Source of the DNA: Galeruca laticollis
Lineage: Eukaryota; Arthropoda; Insecta; Coleoptera; Chrysomelidae
Assembly (NCBI GenBank): GCA_963921935.1
Contig: OY998176.1
Location: 143,574,305-143,638,304 of the forward strand
DNA length: 64,000 nucleotides
Reading direction: 5' to 3'
Shown in pieces: positions 21,598 to 33,761 of this stretch; position 1 is the stretch's first letter, and every line of letters begins with the position of its first letter. A program made the position numbers and the translations under genes. A model generated the notes under the pieces. The model saw only the letters and a program-made list of their open reading frames with translations, had not been told where the DNA came from and did not search any database.

Positions 21598-22080
21598 TCG
21601 AAGTTTTCTAATAATGTAAGGGATATTGTTAATAATTCAAATTATCTTTTTAGTGATTACAAAAAGAGGTCCATGATAAATAAGAATCCTCATTGTCCAC
21701 AATTATATGGAACCGTTAAATTACATATAATTACGAAACCAATTAGACCTGTAGTTTCTTATGTTAATGCTCCTAATGATATATTGGCAAAGAAGCTCAA
21801 CACTATACTCAATAATTACGGATATGAGTCTAAATACTCAATTAGAAATTCAATAGAACTAATAAAAAAATTAAAAGCATTCAAATTACAAGATAACGCT
21901 AAGCTTATTTCATTTGACGTTACTAATATGTTCACTAAAATTCCTCCTAAAGAATGTCTAATACTTGTAAGAAAATTACTAGATGATAAAAATATGAATC
22001 CAGTTATAATATGAGATATACTCAATTTGTTTGATGTATGTATTAATCAGAATTATTTATCTTTTGACAATAATATATTG
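21598..22080 (+). pseudogene. PLE reverse-transcriptase fragment (third copy)
   Basis: An internal piece of the same PLE family as at 12388-14448, truncated at both ends: NKNPHCPQLYGTVKLH, PIRPVVSYVNAPND, ISFDVTNMFTKIPPKECL. Here RT motif A is intact (FDVTNMF), which makes it a useful reference for the change in the main copy. A stop follows PVII (22012-22014). Confidence 0.88.
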
Positions 22081-23290
22081 GACTAAAATAATAATTGATA
22101 GGTTTGAAAGGATAAATTCAATAAAAACTCTACTAAAATTAATTATAAAGGTGGTTGAGAGAATATAAATTTTACTGTTATAATTATTATGAATCCAATA
22201 ATTATTAGTGTAAATGTTAATTTGTAAAAAAAAATTTAAAAGTGGTCAAGAGTAGTGCGCGAAGTTCTTAATCTCTCTAAATGAAATAAAATATCAATCT
22301 AGTAGGAATAATAAGTCATGGATGGTTGCTAGGAAAAGTAAACATTGATGACAGATGGAATTTTTTTGAATGATAGATGTAAAAATAATTATCCTAAGAA
22401 AGAAATCTAGTAAAAGAAAATAAAAAGAAGTTAAGTTGTATGAAAGAAAAGTTATAAATTTGAACTATTTGGCCATCCTATTCAAAATTAAAAGAAACAG
22501 AAATAAGAATATTTCCTGAAGAACTGAATTTGAGTGACTATGAACTGTGAGGTAAAGTTTTTCTCTAACAATAGTGATATAACCTAAAAAGGAAACTATT
22601 CCGTTAGATAAAGTAAAATGATAATTTATGATTTAATCACTGATAAAAGAAAGTATTTAAACAATATAAAATAACTCTTATATTAGCAAATTAATATCAA
22701 ATAATCAGTACTCACCACAAGTATATCATATATCTTGAATACTAAACGATATATAACTTCTGCCATCATTTTAATTGTATAGAATATTTGAATTCAATTA
22801 ATAGTTTCTTAACATTCAAAACATAATAACAACTGTATTGGTTAATTAAGAAATAATAATTCATTTGTAAATAAGTTAATATTTATGACACAAAACCAAA
22901 TAACTACAGAGAAAGAGATCTTTCTTATCGACATTAGTTGATTTATTTAGTGTTGCCCTCTCTATTCCTATAAGATAACCAGAAAATACAGGGTTGTATT
23001 ATTTAATTGTTTGTAAAATTATTGGAACATAATAATCTGAGTGTTTATTATTTTACTTACTAATTATATTACAATTTAAATGTGCTGTGATTTCAAAATG
23101 AATATTTTTCTTCCACTTCTATAAAATAATACACCATTGCTTCTATTAGTCATAATTCATGTCGTCACAGATCACCGCCCAGTTGAATTAAGCTCTTTGA
23201 CACTGCCATCTTTACGAGAATAGAGAAAGAAATGGTTTATTACTTACAGTTTTCTTTTATATAGTACCCTCTACTAGAAAATAGTATAAG
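22081..23290. other. No gene recognised
   Basis: Very AT-rich sequence without open frames, TIRs or RNA motifs that I can support. It separates the PLE fragment from the CR1-like ORF1. Confidence 0.5.
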
Positions 23291-23362
23291 TACAACTGCA
23301 TTCAGCGCGCAGTGGTTGTGTCTGTAAGTTTTTAGGTTTTCGCGGGAACGACTAGCTTTTCA

Positions 23363-24156
23363 TTCTATCATCGTCCGTATTTTGTGCTTCTACCTTTGTC
23401 AGATTTATCAGCGTTTGAACTGGATGCAGAGTTAGTTCAATCGGCGAGGCTTCTGAAGACTCACTTCCCGGGTTAGCGGTATTTAGAGATTGGTTTGATG
23501 GGATCTTTTGTTTATTAATTTCTTCAGGTTATACTGTACCCCGTTGATCATAAGATTTTTACACCTAATAAGAGCCTGATGGTTTAGTGCTCTTGCTTTT
23601 TTAAGGTATTTCAAGAGAATTTTTTGATCCACTCCATCTTCTTTGCAGAGATCAGTAGAAATGAATATATTTTTGCCTTTCAGCTTTACACAATTCTGTA
23701 GAATCTCCTTTTTTTAAGGAAGGATATTAGCTCAATTTTAATAGTTGTTTCAGAATTGTTAGTTTTTATTAGTACTATGTTATTTAAATCGTCCGGGGTA
23801 AGTGTGACGTCGAGTAGTTCATTCAAACTTGCAATGGTGTGTTGTATTAGATCTGCAGTATCAGGTATCAAAAGGCCGTAAATGAATAAGTTATTTCGTC
23901 TCAATGTTCTCTCTAACTGAATACACCTAGAGACCATAACATCTTGTGTAACTTCTAATTTTTTTATGTTGTTTGAATTATCGTCTACTTTAGAAAGTAT
24001 CGATGCGAACATGCGTTTATTTTCATCATTTATTTCTTTTATTTGTTTAGATAACTTTTGATTTTCAGCTGAAATAATATTCATTAGCTTTGCAAGCAAA
24101 GCGGAATTACTTATTTCTTCGGGGTCGCCCATCTCTAAATTTATGTGTTTTGTCAA
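23363..24156 (-). pseudogene. LINE ORF1: coiled coil plus RRM-like domain, frameshifted
   Basis: The start at 24156 (MTKHINLEMGDPEEISNSAL) leads into a long coiled coil (NQKLSKQIKEINDENKRM; DDNSNNIKKLEVTQDVM). An RRM-like segment (LRRNNLFIYGLLIPDTADL; LNELLDVTLTPDDLNNIV) and a C-terminal domain (GKNIFISTDLCKEDGVDQ, LLKYLKKARALNHQAL) follow. This is the usual ORF1 layout of CR1-type and L1-type insect LINEs that lack zinc knuckles. An indel in the A-run at about 23707-23715 shifts the frame and truncates the first part at 23686. Another shift near 23500 is likely. It belongs with the RT fragment to the left. Confidence 0.75.
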
Positions 24157-24340
24157 TAACTAACAATTGAATATGACCGCCGCAGGAATAAGTTTAATGT
24201 CGTTTATAGAAAAAACTAATAGCTATATAGCTTTTGTAAATACACAGATAGGTGTGTTAGTATATAAATAACTTACTCGCCAAACGGGTCTTATAGCAGA
24301 GCACCTGAAAACACGACCAGCACACACCAATAATTTTTCA

Positions 24341-25058
24341 ATTTTTTTTTTATTATTATTATTTCAAGTGAAAACAAAAACAATTAATTATAAACCGTCA
24401 ATTAGGCTAACACCTCTTACGATAGGTTTTGTAATAAAGACCTCTTATTTCCGTTGGGTGTATCCAGTGACCGCTGTCTCCACACTCATAGATCGGTTGG
24501 TATATTCCAATGGTATAGGAAACGGTATTATTCCTTTGGCTTCTTTTCTTTTGATTGTAGTGACTGGAGGGGTCCTACTGTACACTCCTATCCTAGAAAT
24601 CTTTGCAGCGTGCTGTCACCAGTGCCTTATGGCACAAATTTAGAGCCAGAAATCTCCCTGCAGGTTACCTCGAGGGAGGTGTTTTCCTGGCACGAGCGGT
24701 CAAGGTCTCCGTGGGGCCTCTTGGGCTTATACAAGGTGCCAAGCCTGAGTTCTACTGCAGGTCGTGTCAGCCCGTTCTAACTTGCGGGTACGAGGGTAAG
24801 GGTATGCCCCGGTATGTTACATTAAAAATTCAGTTAAGGAAAAACGTCTTTCCAAATCTGGAAGTAGTTACCCGTTCTCGTGACACCCGAAAAAGGGTGT
24901 CTTATGTAGGACTATCCCTGTATAAGAAATGAAACAAACGAAAGAAACCTGACTCGGGCACAAAACGTCTTCCAAAACTTTTGAAAGGGGTCTTTCCTGA
25001 TTATGAAAGATAAAGTACGATATCACGTTTAGTTAAATATTTGGTATAATATAAAAAA
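24341..25058. other. GC-richer stretch, unidentified; hairpin at 24882-24901
   Basis: 24420-24830 is more GC-rich than its surroundings and has overlapping open frames in all three + frames, none with a recognisable domain. It may be the UTR of an unidentified retroelement (a T-run at 24341 could be a reversed poly(A) tail). At 24882-24901 a perfect 7-bp stem, GACACCC/GGGTGTC, encloses GAAAAA. Confidence 0.4.
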
Positions 25059-25073
25059 AATGATTATCGAACA

Positions 25074-25720
25074 ACCCTTCGTAATTGAATGGTATGAATG
25101 CGAAATCCCGTACAGTTGAATATCCTGTACAATATGTTATAATAATTATCAACAAACTTTTGAAATCGAAGGGTATAAATGTGATATCCGGCACAGTTTA
25201 ATATCCTGTACAATATCGTATAATAATTATCAACAAACTTTTGAAATCGAATGGTATAAATGTGATATCCTGCACAGTTGAATATCCTGTACAATATCGT
25301 ATACTAATTATCAACAAACTTGAAATCGAATGGTATAAATGTGATATCCTGCACAGTTGAATATCCTGTACAATATCGTATAATAATTATCAACAAACTT
25401 TGGAAATCGAATGTTATAAATGTGATATCCTGCACAGTTGAATATCCTGTACAATATCGTATAATAATTATCAACAAACTTTTGAAATCGAATGGTATAA
25501 ATGTGATATCCCGCACAGTTGAATATCCCGTACAATATAGTATAATAATATATCTGACAAACTTTCGGAATCTAATAGAATAATTATGATATCTCGTGCA
25601 TTTGGATATCCTGTACAATATAAGGTAATAAAATATCGAACAAAACTTTCGGAACTAAATAGAATAAATATGATATCTCGTACAGTGGAATATCCTTGCA
25701 CAATACAGAAAAAAATCATA
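25074..25720. repeat. 81-bp minisatellite, about eight copies
   Basis: Unit landmarks AACAAACTTTTGAAATCG recur at 25151, 25232, 25313, 25392 and 25473, a spacing of 81, 81, 79 and 81. Outer copies are more diverged. Each unit holds two related half-motifs (GATATCCTGCACAGTTGA and ATATCCTGTACAATATCG). Because 81 is divisible by three, open frames cross the array in several registers. They are not genes. Confidence 0.93.
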
Positions 25721-26700
25721 TAAGAAAAATGATCATCTTTTGTATATGCCTATAATTTTAGACTATATCGGTAGGTGAGGGGCTCAGATGTAAATAGTGC
25801 ACTGAATATGACCGAAAATATAGGTCTCCTCTTCCTTTTGGGACACCCAGTTAAGTCATATAAAAAAATATAAATACAGTATATAAAAAAAATAATTATA
25901 CGTTAAAAACTTACGCTTTTGAAATACCACAAATCACAACTACACAATATTACTGTCGACGATAAAGTGGCCGGCCGTACTGAGCCTGGTCACTTAATGG
26001 GGGTTACTACCTCACTCATTCTGTTTTCAAAATTCCTGCTATTAATTTTAAAATTGTTTCGTTTGTGCACTTGTCTGAAGGTTAATTTTAAATTTCATTC
26101 TTCTAGTTTGCAACGTTTGATTATATTTATTGATAAACAAAGCATGGCAAAACACCAGATGTAATGTTTATCGACCTTGCTGATTATAAAAAAATTGTTT
26201 GTATCAACTTCTTTCCTGGCGGAGGTCAACAATTATTTTATTATTAATTTGTTTCGAATCAAGAAAATTTTATCTATATCGGGTGTTCTTAAAATTTCCT
26301 GTCATATCTCGTGTTTCCTGCTATTGAAATCACTCCTTAAGTCCATTTTCTTCCCAATTTGTGTGGACTGTAGATTGCTGGTAATGATAGGAGTTCGAAG
26401 GTTTGAAACAGCACAAAATTACAAGAAAATATATCAGAATTTCGACTGCGAGTTCAACCGTACCGAATATCAGTCTCCAAGTCATTAGCAAAATTGAGAG
26501 TGCACGCATATTTACAAAATCTACATATTTTGGTCATGAGAGTACCGATTTCAAAAATAAAATAGTAATTTATAGAAAATAACTTATTTAAATTTCACGT
26601 GAAACGTTAACATACCACCCACCAAAATACATATAAGAAATGTATTTTATAACTGTAAAGACAAGAAAAAAAATAATAAATAAAATAAAGAAAGGAAAAA
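25721..26700. other. No gene recognised
   Basis: Stop-rich DNA. The open frame at 26177-26488 shows no known motif. Confidence 0.5.
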
Positions 26701-26703
26701 AAC

Positions 26704-27490
26704 TTAAATTTTAGGTAATACATATACATGCATAGTACGAATAGTAACTACTCGTGCAAGGGAATCATGTCCAGGGTGAAGGTTCTGTATTCTTCCCAAT
26801 TTCCAATGTAACGGAGGGCTTTGATCATCCCTAATCACTATTAGATCCCCCACCTCCATGGATCTACTATTAGCAAGCCACCTTTGACGTTGTCGGAGAG
26901 TGTTGAGATAATCACGATGCCAACGCTACCAGATATCTTGTTGAAAAGGTTGAATTAATAGCCAACGTGTCAAGTTGTTGAGTTGGACATAAGTTGAGTT
27001 AGAGTCAGGCACAGAGGTAAGCAGAACAAGGGAGAAAAAATGACCAGGTGTTAAGACAGAAACATCATTGGGGTCCGAGCTTTGAACATATAAACAGCGA
27101 GAATTAAGTATTGCTTCAATCTGTACCAATAAAATTTTTCATAAGTTAGGATTTGATCATTAAGTACTCTTAGTAAATGAGATTTTATAGATTTAATACC
27201 CGCTTCAACTAAACCGTTAAAGTGTGGGTTAGATGGTACATTAAGAGATCATGTAACATTTTCAGGCATTACTGATTGTTGCATAATGCTCAGATAAAAG
27301 TCGCGTTGCACCTTAAAATTAGTCCCACGATCGCTGAAAACCGTTGTACAACAGCCACGTCGCGAAAAAATCTTCGAAAGGCTGTGGGAAATGCTTGCGT
27401 ACTAAGATCGGAAGCAAGATCTATGTGAACCGCACGAGTTGCAAAACAAACAAATAGGCATACGGTGTTGGGAACATACGTTTTACCGTC
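26704..27490 (-). pseudogene. BEL/Pao integrase C-terminal fragment
   Basis: Reading from the right: CLFVCFATRAVHIDLASDLS (integrase core around the first Asp), then a shifted segment with SDRGTNF (second Asp) and NPHFNGLVEAGIKSIKSHLL (Glu region). QIEAILNSRCLYVQSSDPND and VLTPGHF follow, then the C-terminal domain typical of BEL (QRQRWLANSRSMEVGDLIVI; PLHWKLGRI; HPGHD). Stops and frameshifts are frequent. Neither gag, protease nor RT accompanies it. This copy differs in sequence from the BEL pol at 30370-33377. Confidence 0.88.
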
Positions 27491-27997
27491 AATGTGTTAG
27501 AAAGAAACAAAATACATACATAAACTCAGTGTATTACTCTTCTTCGCTAACAGGATAACATAACATGCGAAATAAGTTAATTTGTATTAATAATAATGTG
27601 TTTCCAAATATCTCAATTCTTATTTTTCGCTAACAGGATCTCATAAAGTGGAAAATACATGCCCAAACCCACAACGCCAGCCTAACTAACAGTGTCGCCA
27701 ATTTTCATTGTATATTTATATTAATTGTAAAATGCATTGTTCTAACAAGAGAACAAATTCCCCTTACCTCGTTTTGACAATAGTCATAAATTTTTTATGT
27801 AGCGTGTTGTGAGAGAAATACTTGTAATACAAGTAGTGTCTAAGCGAATAAAAACAATTGACAACAGTGGTAACCTAAATAATTAAAGGTGAGTATATTT
27901 GTAGTGCAGTGTTTTCATAAATGTGTAGTAGTGTAGTTATATAAACTGAATTGTCATATTTGAGGGTTAGGAATTGCAAGTTTTGCTTTAGCATCTA
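27491..27997. other. No gene recognised
   Basis: AT-rich. The short phrase TTCGCTAACAGGAT occurs twice, near 27545 and 27630, but I cannot assign it. Confidence 0.4.
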
Positions 27998-28393
27998 TGG
28001 CCCAGTTACCCTGGAAAATTTGAATTTTGGGGTAACTGGGCCAGATTAAATTGGATAACTGAGCCACATATCTGAACACGTTAATCGCTATCGAGTGTGT
28101 GGTGCTGGTAATATTTTACTGAAAGTTTGCATAATACTTATGTGTACATAAAACGGTCAATGTGTTGACATAATTGTTTTTTTACAGAAATGGGTAGAAA
28201 CTATCAACGAAAAACAGATAAAGGTGCAGGTGGTATTAACTACACCAAGGAGCACCTGCAGCAAGCTATAGCAGACGTGGCTAATATAAATAAGACAGTA
28301 TAAGCAGCGGCAAAATATCATATTCCTCGCACTACTTTACGCCACTATATTGGCGGCAGTAACGTTGGGTTGATGCGACAAAACAATTGCTAG
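27998..28393 (+). mobile_element. Pogo-type transposon remnant (terminal hairpin and psq helix-turn-helix)
   Basis: 27998-28012 and 28029-28043 form a strong inverted repeat (TGGCCCAGTTACCC and its inverse), which resembles a pogo/jerky TIR pair brought together by deletion. At 28190 an ATG opens a psq-type DNA-binding segment (MGRNYQRKTDKGAGG; YTKEHLQQAIADVANINKTV). A stop at 28301 interrupts it, and it continues as AAAKYHIPRTTLRHYIGG to a stop at 28391. The ATG follows a TTTTTTACAG acceptor-like sequence, as in the pogo element at 39519. No DDE domain remains. Confidence 0.7.
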
Positions 28394-28526
28394 ATATTAG
28401 TGTGACAAGCGCAACCGAACTGACAAAAAATCGCGAAAGATGGAGAAATACCATTTTCAGAGCAATTAAAAATATCCATGCTCACAATTCTCCAATTGTC
28501 ACCTAATACATTTTAGGAGTTCACAA

Positions 28527-29365
28527 CATGTCTGTCAAGATATTGTGACTATGATGATGATCCTTAGTTGATGCCGATGGCATAAACATGCCTTCTTATT
28601 TATGGTTGTAACCAACTGACAAGATATATGAAAGTAAACAAGTCTGTTCGAATTTGGTTTTTAATTACCAAATTCTCCCGTGATTTTATTTCAACTGCCC
28701 CTGTATACTACCTTTCGAATATTATGCTCAAAACAGATAACTAAATATATCCTTAATTTCAACAGTTAATATTTCTTTAGTTCACTAAAAAAGTCATTTA
28801 AATTTACTAACACCTAAGAAAAACAGATAAATATCGTTTTCTGAAATTCTACTGAACATATCAAAGTCCCCGACATCTTATCTCTTCATAAAAACTCTCG
28901 TCCAATCTCTGTTATCTGTATCTACGAAACCGTTGAAAACCCCAAAAAAAAACATCTTCATAACTGCCAAATTCACTTGTTGTCCGAACGTTACGTTTTA
29001 AAATACTCGTATCCCATTGGTTAGACCCGACCAAGTGGACCCTACGTCACCGTACATATAAATACGACATATAACCTACATTCACCCTCTCTTCATCGTA
29101 CAACGTGGTACAACAAGGTACCTCACGTCGTAAAATCACCCGGCGTGTTGATACGGGGAACAACCATGTGTCCGTAAGCTTTAATCATTTAATAAATCAC
29201 CGAAGTATGTGCAAAATACTCTCTTTTATCGCGAAAATAATAAGTGATGTCTTAATTGTCGACGCAAAATAAATAAATTATAACTTCCTGATAATATAAA
29301 ACCTAAGTGACATAAGTGTTTCATTACATCATATACACCATTCCTAACGTGAAAAATACCCATTT
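28527..29365 (+). repeat. Possible LTR of a BEL/Pao-type retrotransposon
   Basis: The segment has a TATA-like CATATAAATA near 29052, downstream C/T-rich sequence, an AATAAA near 29190, and is followed at about 29367 by ATTTGGTCCTTCGAG, a phrase I associate with the leader just after insect BEL LTRs. No second LTR or gag is visible on +. Both borders are guesses. Confidence 0.3.
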
Positions 29366-29686
29366 GGTCCTTCGAGTGCATCGTATTAACAACAAAGAAA
29401 CTACATTCCCTCTAATTAACCCAAAGTAAAAGGGTTAATTTAGAACAAAGTCAGTTTCTTAGGATTAAAGAAGTTAGTCCGAAAAGAATAACTTGTTTGT
29501 ATGATGACAGTTTTTTTATATATTAAGAAATAAAACAACAATTTTAGAACAAACTAATAATTTTTGAATGTAATAACAAATTAATGCTGAAATAAATTAA
29601 ATTAGAATATCCTGTTAATATTAATGAGAACCTTAACTAAACAAAGCTTATTTTTGTCAACAGACATCAAACAATTGAATGGCATT

Positions 29687-29883
29687 TTAAAGAGTATCGT
29701 CATCTAAATCTGGAATGTTCAGAACATCTATATTGGTAGGAGCATTCCTTCTAAGGAGTTTATCTAGTGGTGAAATTGCTTCTTTATTAGTCAAACAACG
29801 ATAATACTCCTTTGCTCTTCTGATAATTTGCGCATCTATACCAATTGCTTCTGCAACTTCTATAGCAAAACTATTTGAAACTC
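29687..29883 (-). CDS. MSH5: MSH5 last exon
   Basis: MSH5 pairs with MSH4 in the meiotic MutS-gamma clamp that stabilises recombination intermediates. The acceptor (TTTACAG) lies at 29884-29890. The exon completes a Gly codon split with the preceding exon (phase 1) and reads VSNSFAIEVAEAIGIDAQII, RRAKEYYRCL and LDKLLRRNA to a stop at 29687. This matches the C-terminal helices that follow the ATPase domain in MSH5, including the region near VARGKE in vertebrates. The preceding intron (29884-34082) is 4.2 kb, of which 4.0 kb is the composite element at 30060-34071. Confidence 0.93.
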
Positions 29884-30059
29884 CTGTAAAGTAAATAACA
29901 GTTGAAGTATACATAAATAACAAATATTCACAGATGGCGTCTCCTATTACACTGAGAGTGGGGTATAGTACAAACAAAAATAAAAAACTATTAATCTCAC
30001 AAATATTTCAAATTCAAAGGACTGCAGAACAACTTTTTTTTCTGTATCTTAAATATCTA

Positions 30060-30369
30060 CAGGGAGATTCATTATTAATTGGAAATAATTTATTAGTAGA
30101 ATCCTGACTTCAAATTATGAAGATTTAAGCTAAAACACCTAAATAAAATGTAGTTGCTTACTGAGTTACAGAATGTTTTGTTTGACAATTTAAAAACGAT
30201 TTGTATTCAGTACTTTAAAACTGTTCAACGTACTCATTTCATATATGGCAGGAAGTGAAGACACAACACCCTACTGAAATATATTAAACAAACGTTTCTG
30301 GCTACTACCAGAGGCGTACGACAGGAGCAAGTGACTGGTTAACCGTTCCCAAATTCTACGACACTGGCG
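30060..30369 (+). repeat. Left 310-bp inverted repeat
   Basis: Starts CAGGGAGATTCATTATT and ends TTCTACGACACTGGCGG. It pairs with 33762-34071. Confidence 0.88.
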
Positions 30370-33300
30370 GAGTCCAAAAATCATGAAGGAACCTTTGCAA
30401 AAGTTGCCATCTTGACAAACGATTCATAGGAATAGGGATGAAGTCTGGAGTCTGAAGAGTGGTCAACGCTTCTAGAGTCGAGAAATGACTCGGAGTTAAA
30501 GCGGTAATATCTTCGGTATCATTAGAAAATGGGGTTAAGGGGCGTGAATTTAATAGCGACTCGATTAAGACCAGAACTGTATGAAACTCTTAATATGTTA
30601 AAATTTGCATTCCAACAACGCGAATGAGGTGACGTTTCACTGATTTCATTCCATCCTCCCAAGGTCACCAAAATGAGGACCAGATGGAGGGGAAAATGAA
30701 ATTTAATAGTTTCTTGATCAGCAGTGCTTTGCTCGAATTGAGCAATTTCCTTTTCAGCGCCGATAAAGTTTGTACCATTATCGCAGTAAATATGTGACAC
30801 TACCGCGACGGGCGATAAAAGTTGCAGAGCGGCTAGAAAGCCATCAGTTGAGAGATTACTAACGATTCCAAACGTAACGCCTTCGTCGCACAACATACAA
30901 ATAAGCAAACATAGGCATTTATAGTCCGCGAGCCTCGATAACGAGAAGGGGTGATGAAAAAGGGTCCACCAAAATCAAAACCGCAGTGACTAAATGCTTT
31001 TACATCATTGAATCTAAACTGGGGTAAATTGCCCATTGGGGGTTGGTATGGCTTAGGGTTCTGTGTCCAGCAACGGACACATTTAGATGATACAGCATTT
31101 ATTGCTCGCTTTGGGCATACAATCCAGAATTTTTGAGATACAAAAAAGTGCGTGTTTTTGAAACCAGCATGAAGGTGTTTTATATGATAGTAATCTATAA
31201 CCAAAGTAGGTAGCCTACGTTTCCGTGGCAACAAAAGAGGGTGATTCGCCTCATATGATAGAGGAGAATGGGTTAATTGACTTTCAAAATATACGAAATT
31301 ATCTTAGACAATAAGACAGCCACACAAAGTTCCAATCGGGGAATAGTTAGCTTAGTTTTCAGTGGAGCGATTTTCGTCTTGGCAGGTTGATAATCAGAGT
31401 AAAACGTTCTCAAATAGATTACACATGCGTAGCCCTTTTCACTTGCGTCGCAAAATCCGTGTAGTTCACAATTAGATGAAATGTTTACAAATAGTGTACG
31501 TGGTATTTGTAGTTATGACAGAAGAGGGTGCTCAAGTAGGTATTGATTCCACAATCGAAACGATATCAGGAGGAGGCGAGTCGTCCCAATTAAGGCCTGT
31601 CATCCAAAGTCTTGTATTAATGATTTTGTCAAAAACGTAATGGGAGACAAAAATCCTAATGGGTCATAAATTCTAGCTAGTTCAGATAGCAAAGATCTTT
31701 TCGAACAGGTAAGACTTCTATTCGGAATTACAGAAAAGAAGAAACAATCATTAATTGGGTTCCACTTAAGACCAAGAACCTTAAGGGAAGAAGGTTTATC
31801 TCCTTGTTCCAAATTTAAGGCATTAGGGTTGATATGAGAGGATGGCATATGTGACAAGAGTGTGGAGGATGGTTAGTACACCATTTCCTAAGCGAGAAGT
31901 CACCACTTTCCACGAGGGCGATCAAGTCTTGTAAAAGAAATTGAGCTTCGTCAAGAGTATTAGCTCCGAAAACAAAATCGTCAATACATGAAGAATTAAG
32001 AATAATTGAGGCGGCTATAGCACAGCAGGATTCTTCGTCGATAGCTAATCGTCGGAGGGTAGCCAATGCTAAATAGGGGGCGGAGCTTACTCCATGCGTT
32101 ACTGTGACGAGACGATATTCTTGAATTTCTTCTTCAGGTGAGAAACGATAAAAAATTCGTTGATAGTCTCGAAATTCGGGAGAAATTAGGATCATTCTGT
32201 ACATATGTTTCACGTCTGCGCATATAACAAATTTATGAAGCCGGAAATTAGTTAAAATAGAAACAATATGTTGTTGGAGCTTGGGTCCGACATATATAAA
32301 CAATCGTTTAGAAATTTGCCATTTGGAGTTTTACCTGAAGCGTCGAAAACTACCCTCAGCTTTGTTGATACACTATCAGGTTTCACGACACATTGATGAG
32401 GAATATAATATTGTCCTTTACATAGTTTGTTTTTGGGTAACGATTCCATATGATTTAACTCGAGGTATTCTTGCATGAAGTCGGAATACTGTTTATGCAA
32501 ATCGGATTGTTTTATCAGACGATGCTCAAGAGAGTAAAATCGATGTAAAGCTAAGTCACGTATACCAGGAAAAGTAGGAGATGATTCTTTGAACGGAAGA
32601 GGAACAATATAGCGACCTGAATAGTCTCTACTATGATTCTCATTAAAAATTTGTTCACATGCTTGTTCATTGAGATTTTCTGTGATATCTTCAACCTCCC
32701 AGAATTATTGTATGTTATCTAGGGGTGTATCGTTCACCAGTCCACAAAACAGAGAAGTGACAGATGGTCTTTGGGTAACAACCTGGCCGCTTAGGATATA
32801 ACCGAATACAGTGTGTTAATGGCATCAGGTTCACCGGGTTTTCCAGATATTTTTCCGGATAACAACAATTTCGAAAATACATCTGCACCTAACAATAGTT
32901 CAATTGGGCCTGGAATATTAAAGTTTCGATCTGCGATATTCAGATTAGTTAAATGGGTGCAGGATTCGGACGACAACTTAGTAAAAGGCATATCGTTACA
33001 AATTCGGTTCAAAATAATTGCTTCGACAAAGAAAATTGGATTTTCCTTTTCTCGAGGAGTGATTGTCAAAGATATTTTCTCAGTGTTGAGTTTTCATGGA
33101 ATCTAGTCCCTGAACTTCAATTTGACAATGGGTCTTAGAGAAGCCTCAGCGGTTGGCTGTTTTTTCTAAGAATAAAAGACGACATACTTCCGGTGTAAAT
33201 CATACAACGAACAGTTTGTTTAACATTGTGTTTATCGGGTATATTAACACGACTTGTCGAGAGTAGCACCTCATCATTCTGTTTCGGTTTTGTTTTGTGC

Positions 33301-33377
33301 ACGTAGCTGACCGAACGAACCTGGTCCTGGCGAATGTTTAAGCCCAAGTGATCCCCACGGAAACCCTTACTGCTCAA
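30370..33377 (-). pseudogene. BEL/Pao pol (protease to integrase), broken
   Basis: From right to left: a protease fragment near 33200 where the active-site DTG reads YTG (codon 33195-33197); a BEL protease-like segment (GPIELLLGADVFSKLL); RT (LRVVFDASGKT; VTHGVSSAPYLA; CIDDFVFGA with both Asp codons at 31978-31983); RNase H (LHGFCDASEKGYACVIYLR-like, 31300-31490, and GFLSPITFLTKSL); the integrase zinc domain (HIKHLHAGF; CVRCW); core segments (GFDFGGPF, IYCDNGTNF); and NRLSRWQLLQRF at the left edge. Frameshifts separate nearly every block. Gag and LTRs are missing. It lies antisense to nothing: MSH5 runs in the same direction, so it is intronic in sense orientation. Confidence 0.88.
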
Positions 33378-33761
33378 GCCCGAAAGCCCCCTCTCTCGAT
33401 TCCTTTTGGGGGAATTTCTCGTTCTCTCTCATGCCACACGGCATTGGTGACAGCACTGCCTATTCTGAGAGAAAACGGGGGCACAATAAATAAACGTCAC
33501 CGGGGATTTATGAGATTTAATATAGTTTGTTCGACTAGTTCTTTACAATACGGATTAAAGTTTAATTTGCGTATTAAATACAATCCACTGGTCCAAAACG
33601 TATACATATTTATTACACATCAAAATTTAAAAAATTGTGCAGCTTCATGTTTAACTTAAAATATCTCGAGTAACATTGACTTTATCGTTATGAGGAAAAA
33701 GTACATTATGTATGTAAAAAGTATAGAACAATCGAAACATTGTGCTAAAATTACTATTCTG

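Larger units (their letters stand above)
20028..24340 (-). mobile_element. CR1-like LINE, broken and interrupted
   Basis: ORF1-like coding lies at 23363-24156 and the RT C-terminal half at 20308-21570, both on -. The 3' end near 20028 has AATAAA followed by an ATTATTATTATATA-type tail. The endonuclease and early RT are absent. In their place lie a PLE fragment (21598-22080) and about 1.2 kb of unidentified AT-rich DNA. That both halves belong to one original insertion is inference from order and strand. Confidence 0.6.

Noticed and set aside
24368..24932. Three overlapping + open frames
   Set aside because: They cover the same bases in different frames, with no recognisable domain and a GC-rich background that reduces chance stops.
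25064..25719. Overlapping open frames of 74-104 codons through the minisatellite
   Set aside because: The repeat length is a multiple of three, so frames stay open by repetition. There is no start context or known domain.
25074..25720. Possible CRISPR array
   Set aside because: Units are contiguous 81-bp repeats with no unique spacers, and the genome is eukaryotic.
26177..26488. 103-codon + frame
   Set aside because: Hydrophobic AT-rich translation without family resemblance, and no splice or promoter context.
28527..29365. Firm call of an LTR
   Set aside because: Only one copy is visible and neither terminus nor a TSD is certain. It is kept as a low-confidence repeat.
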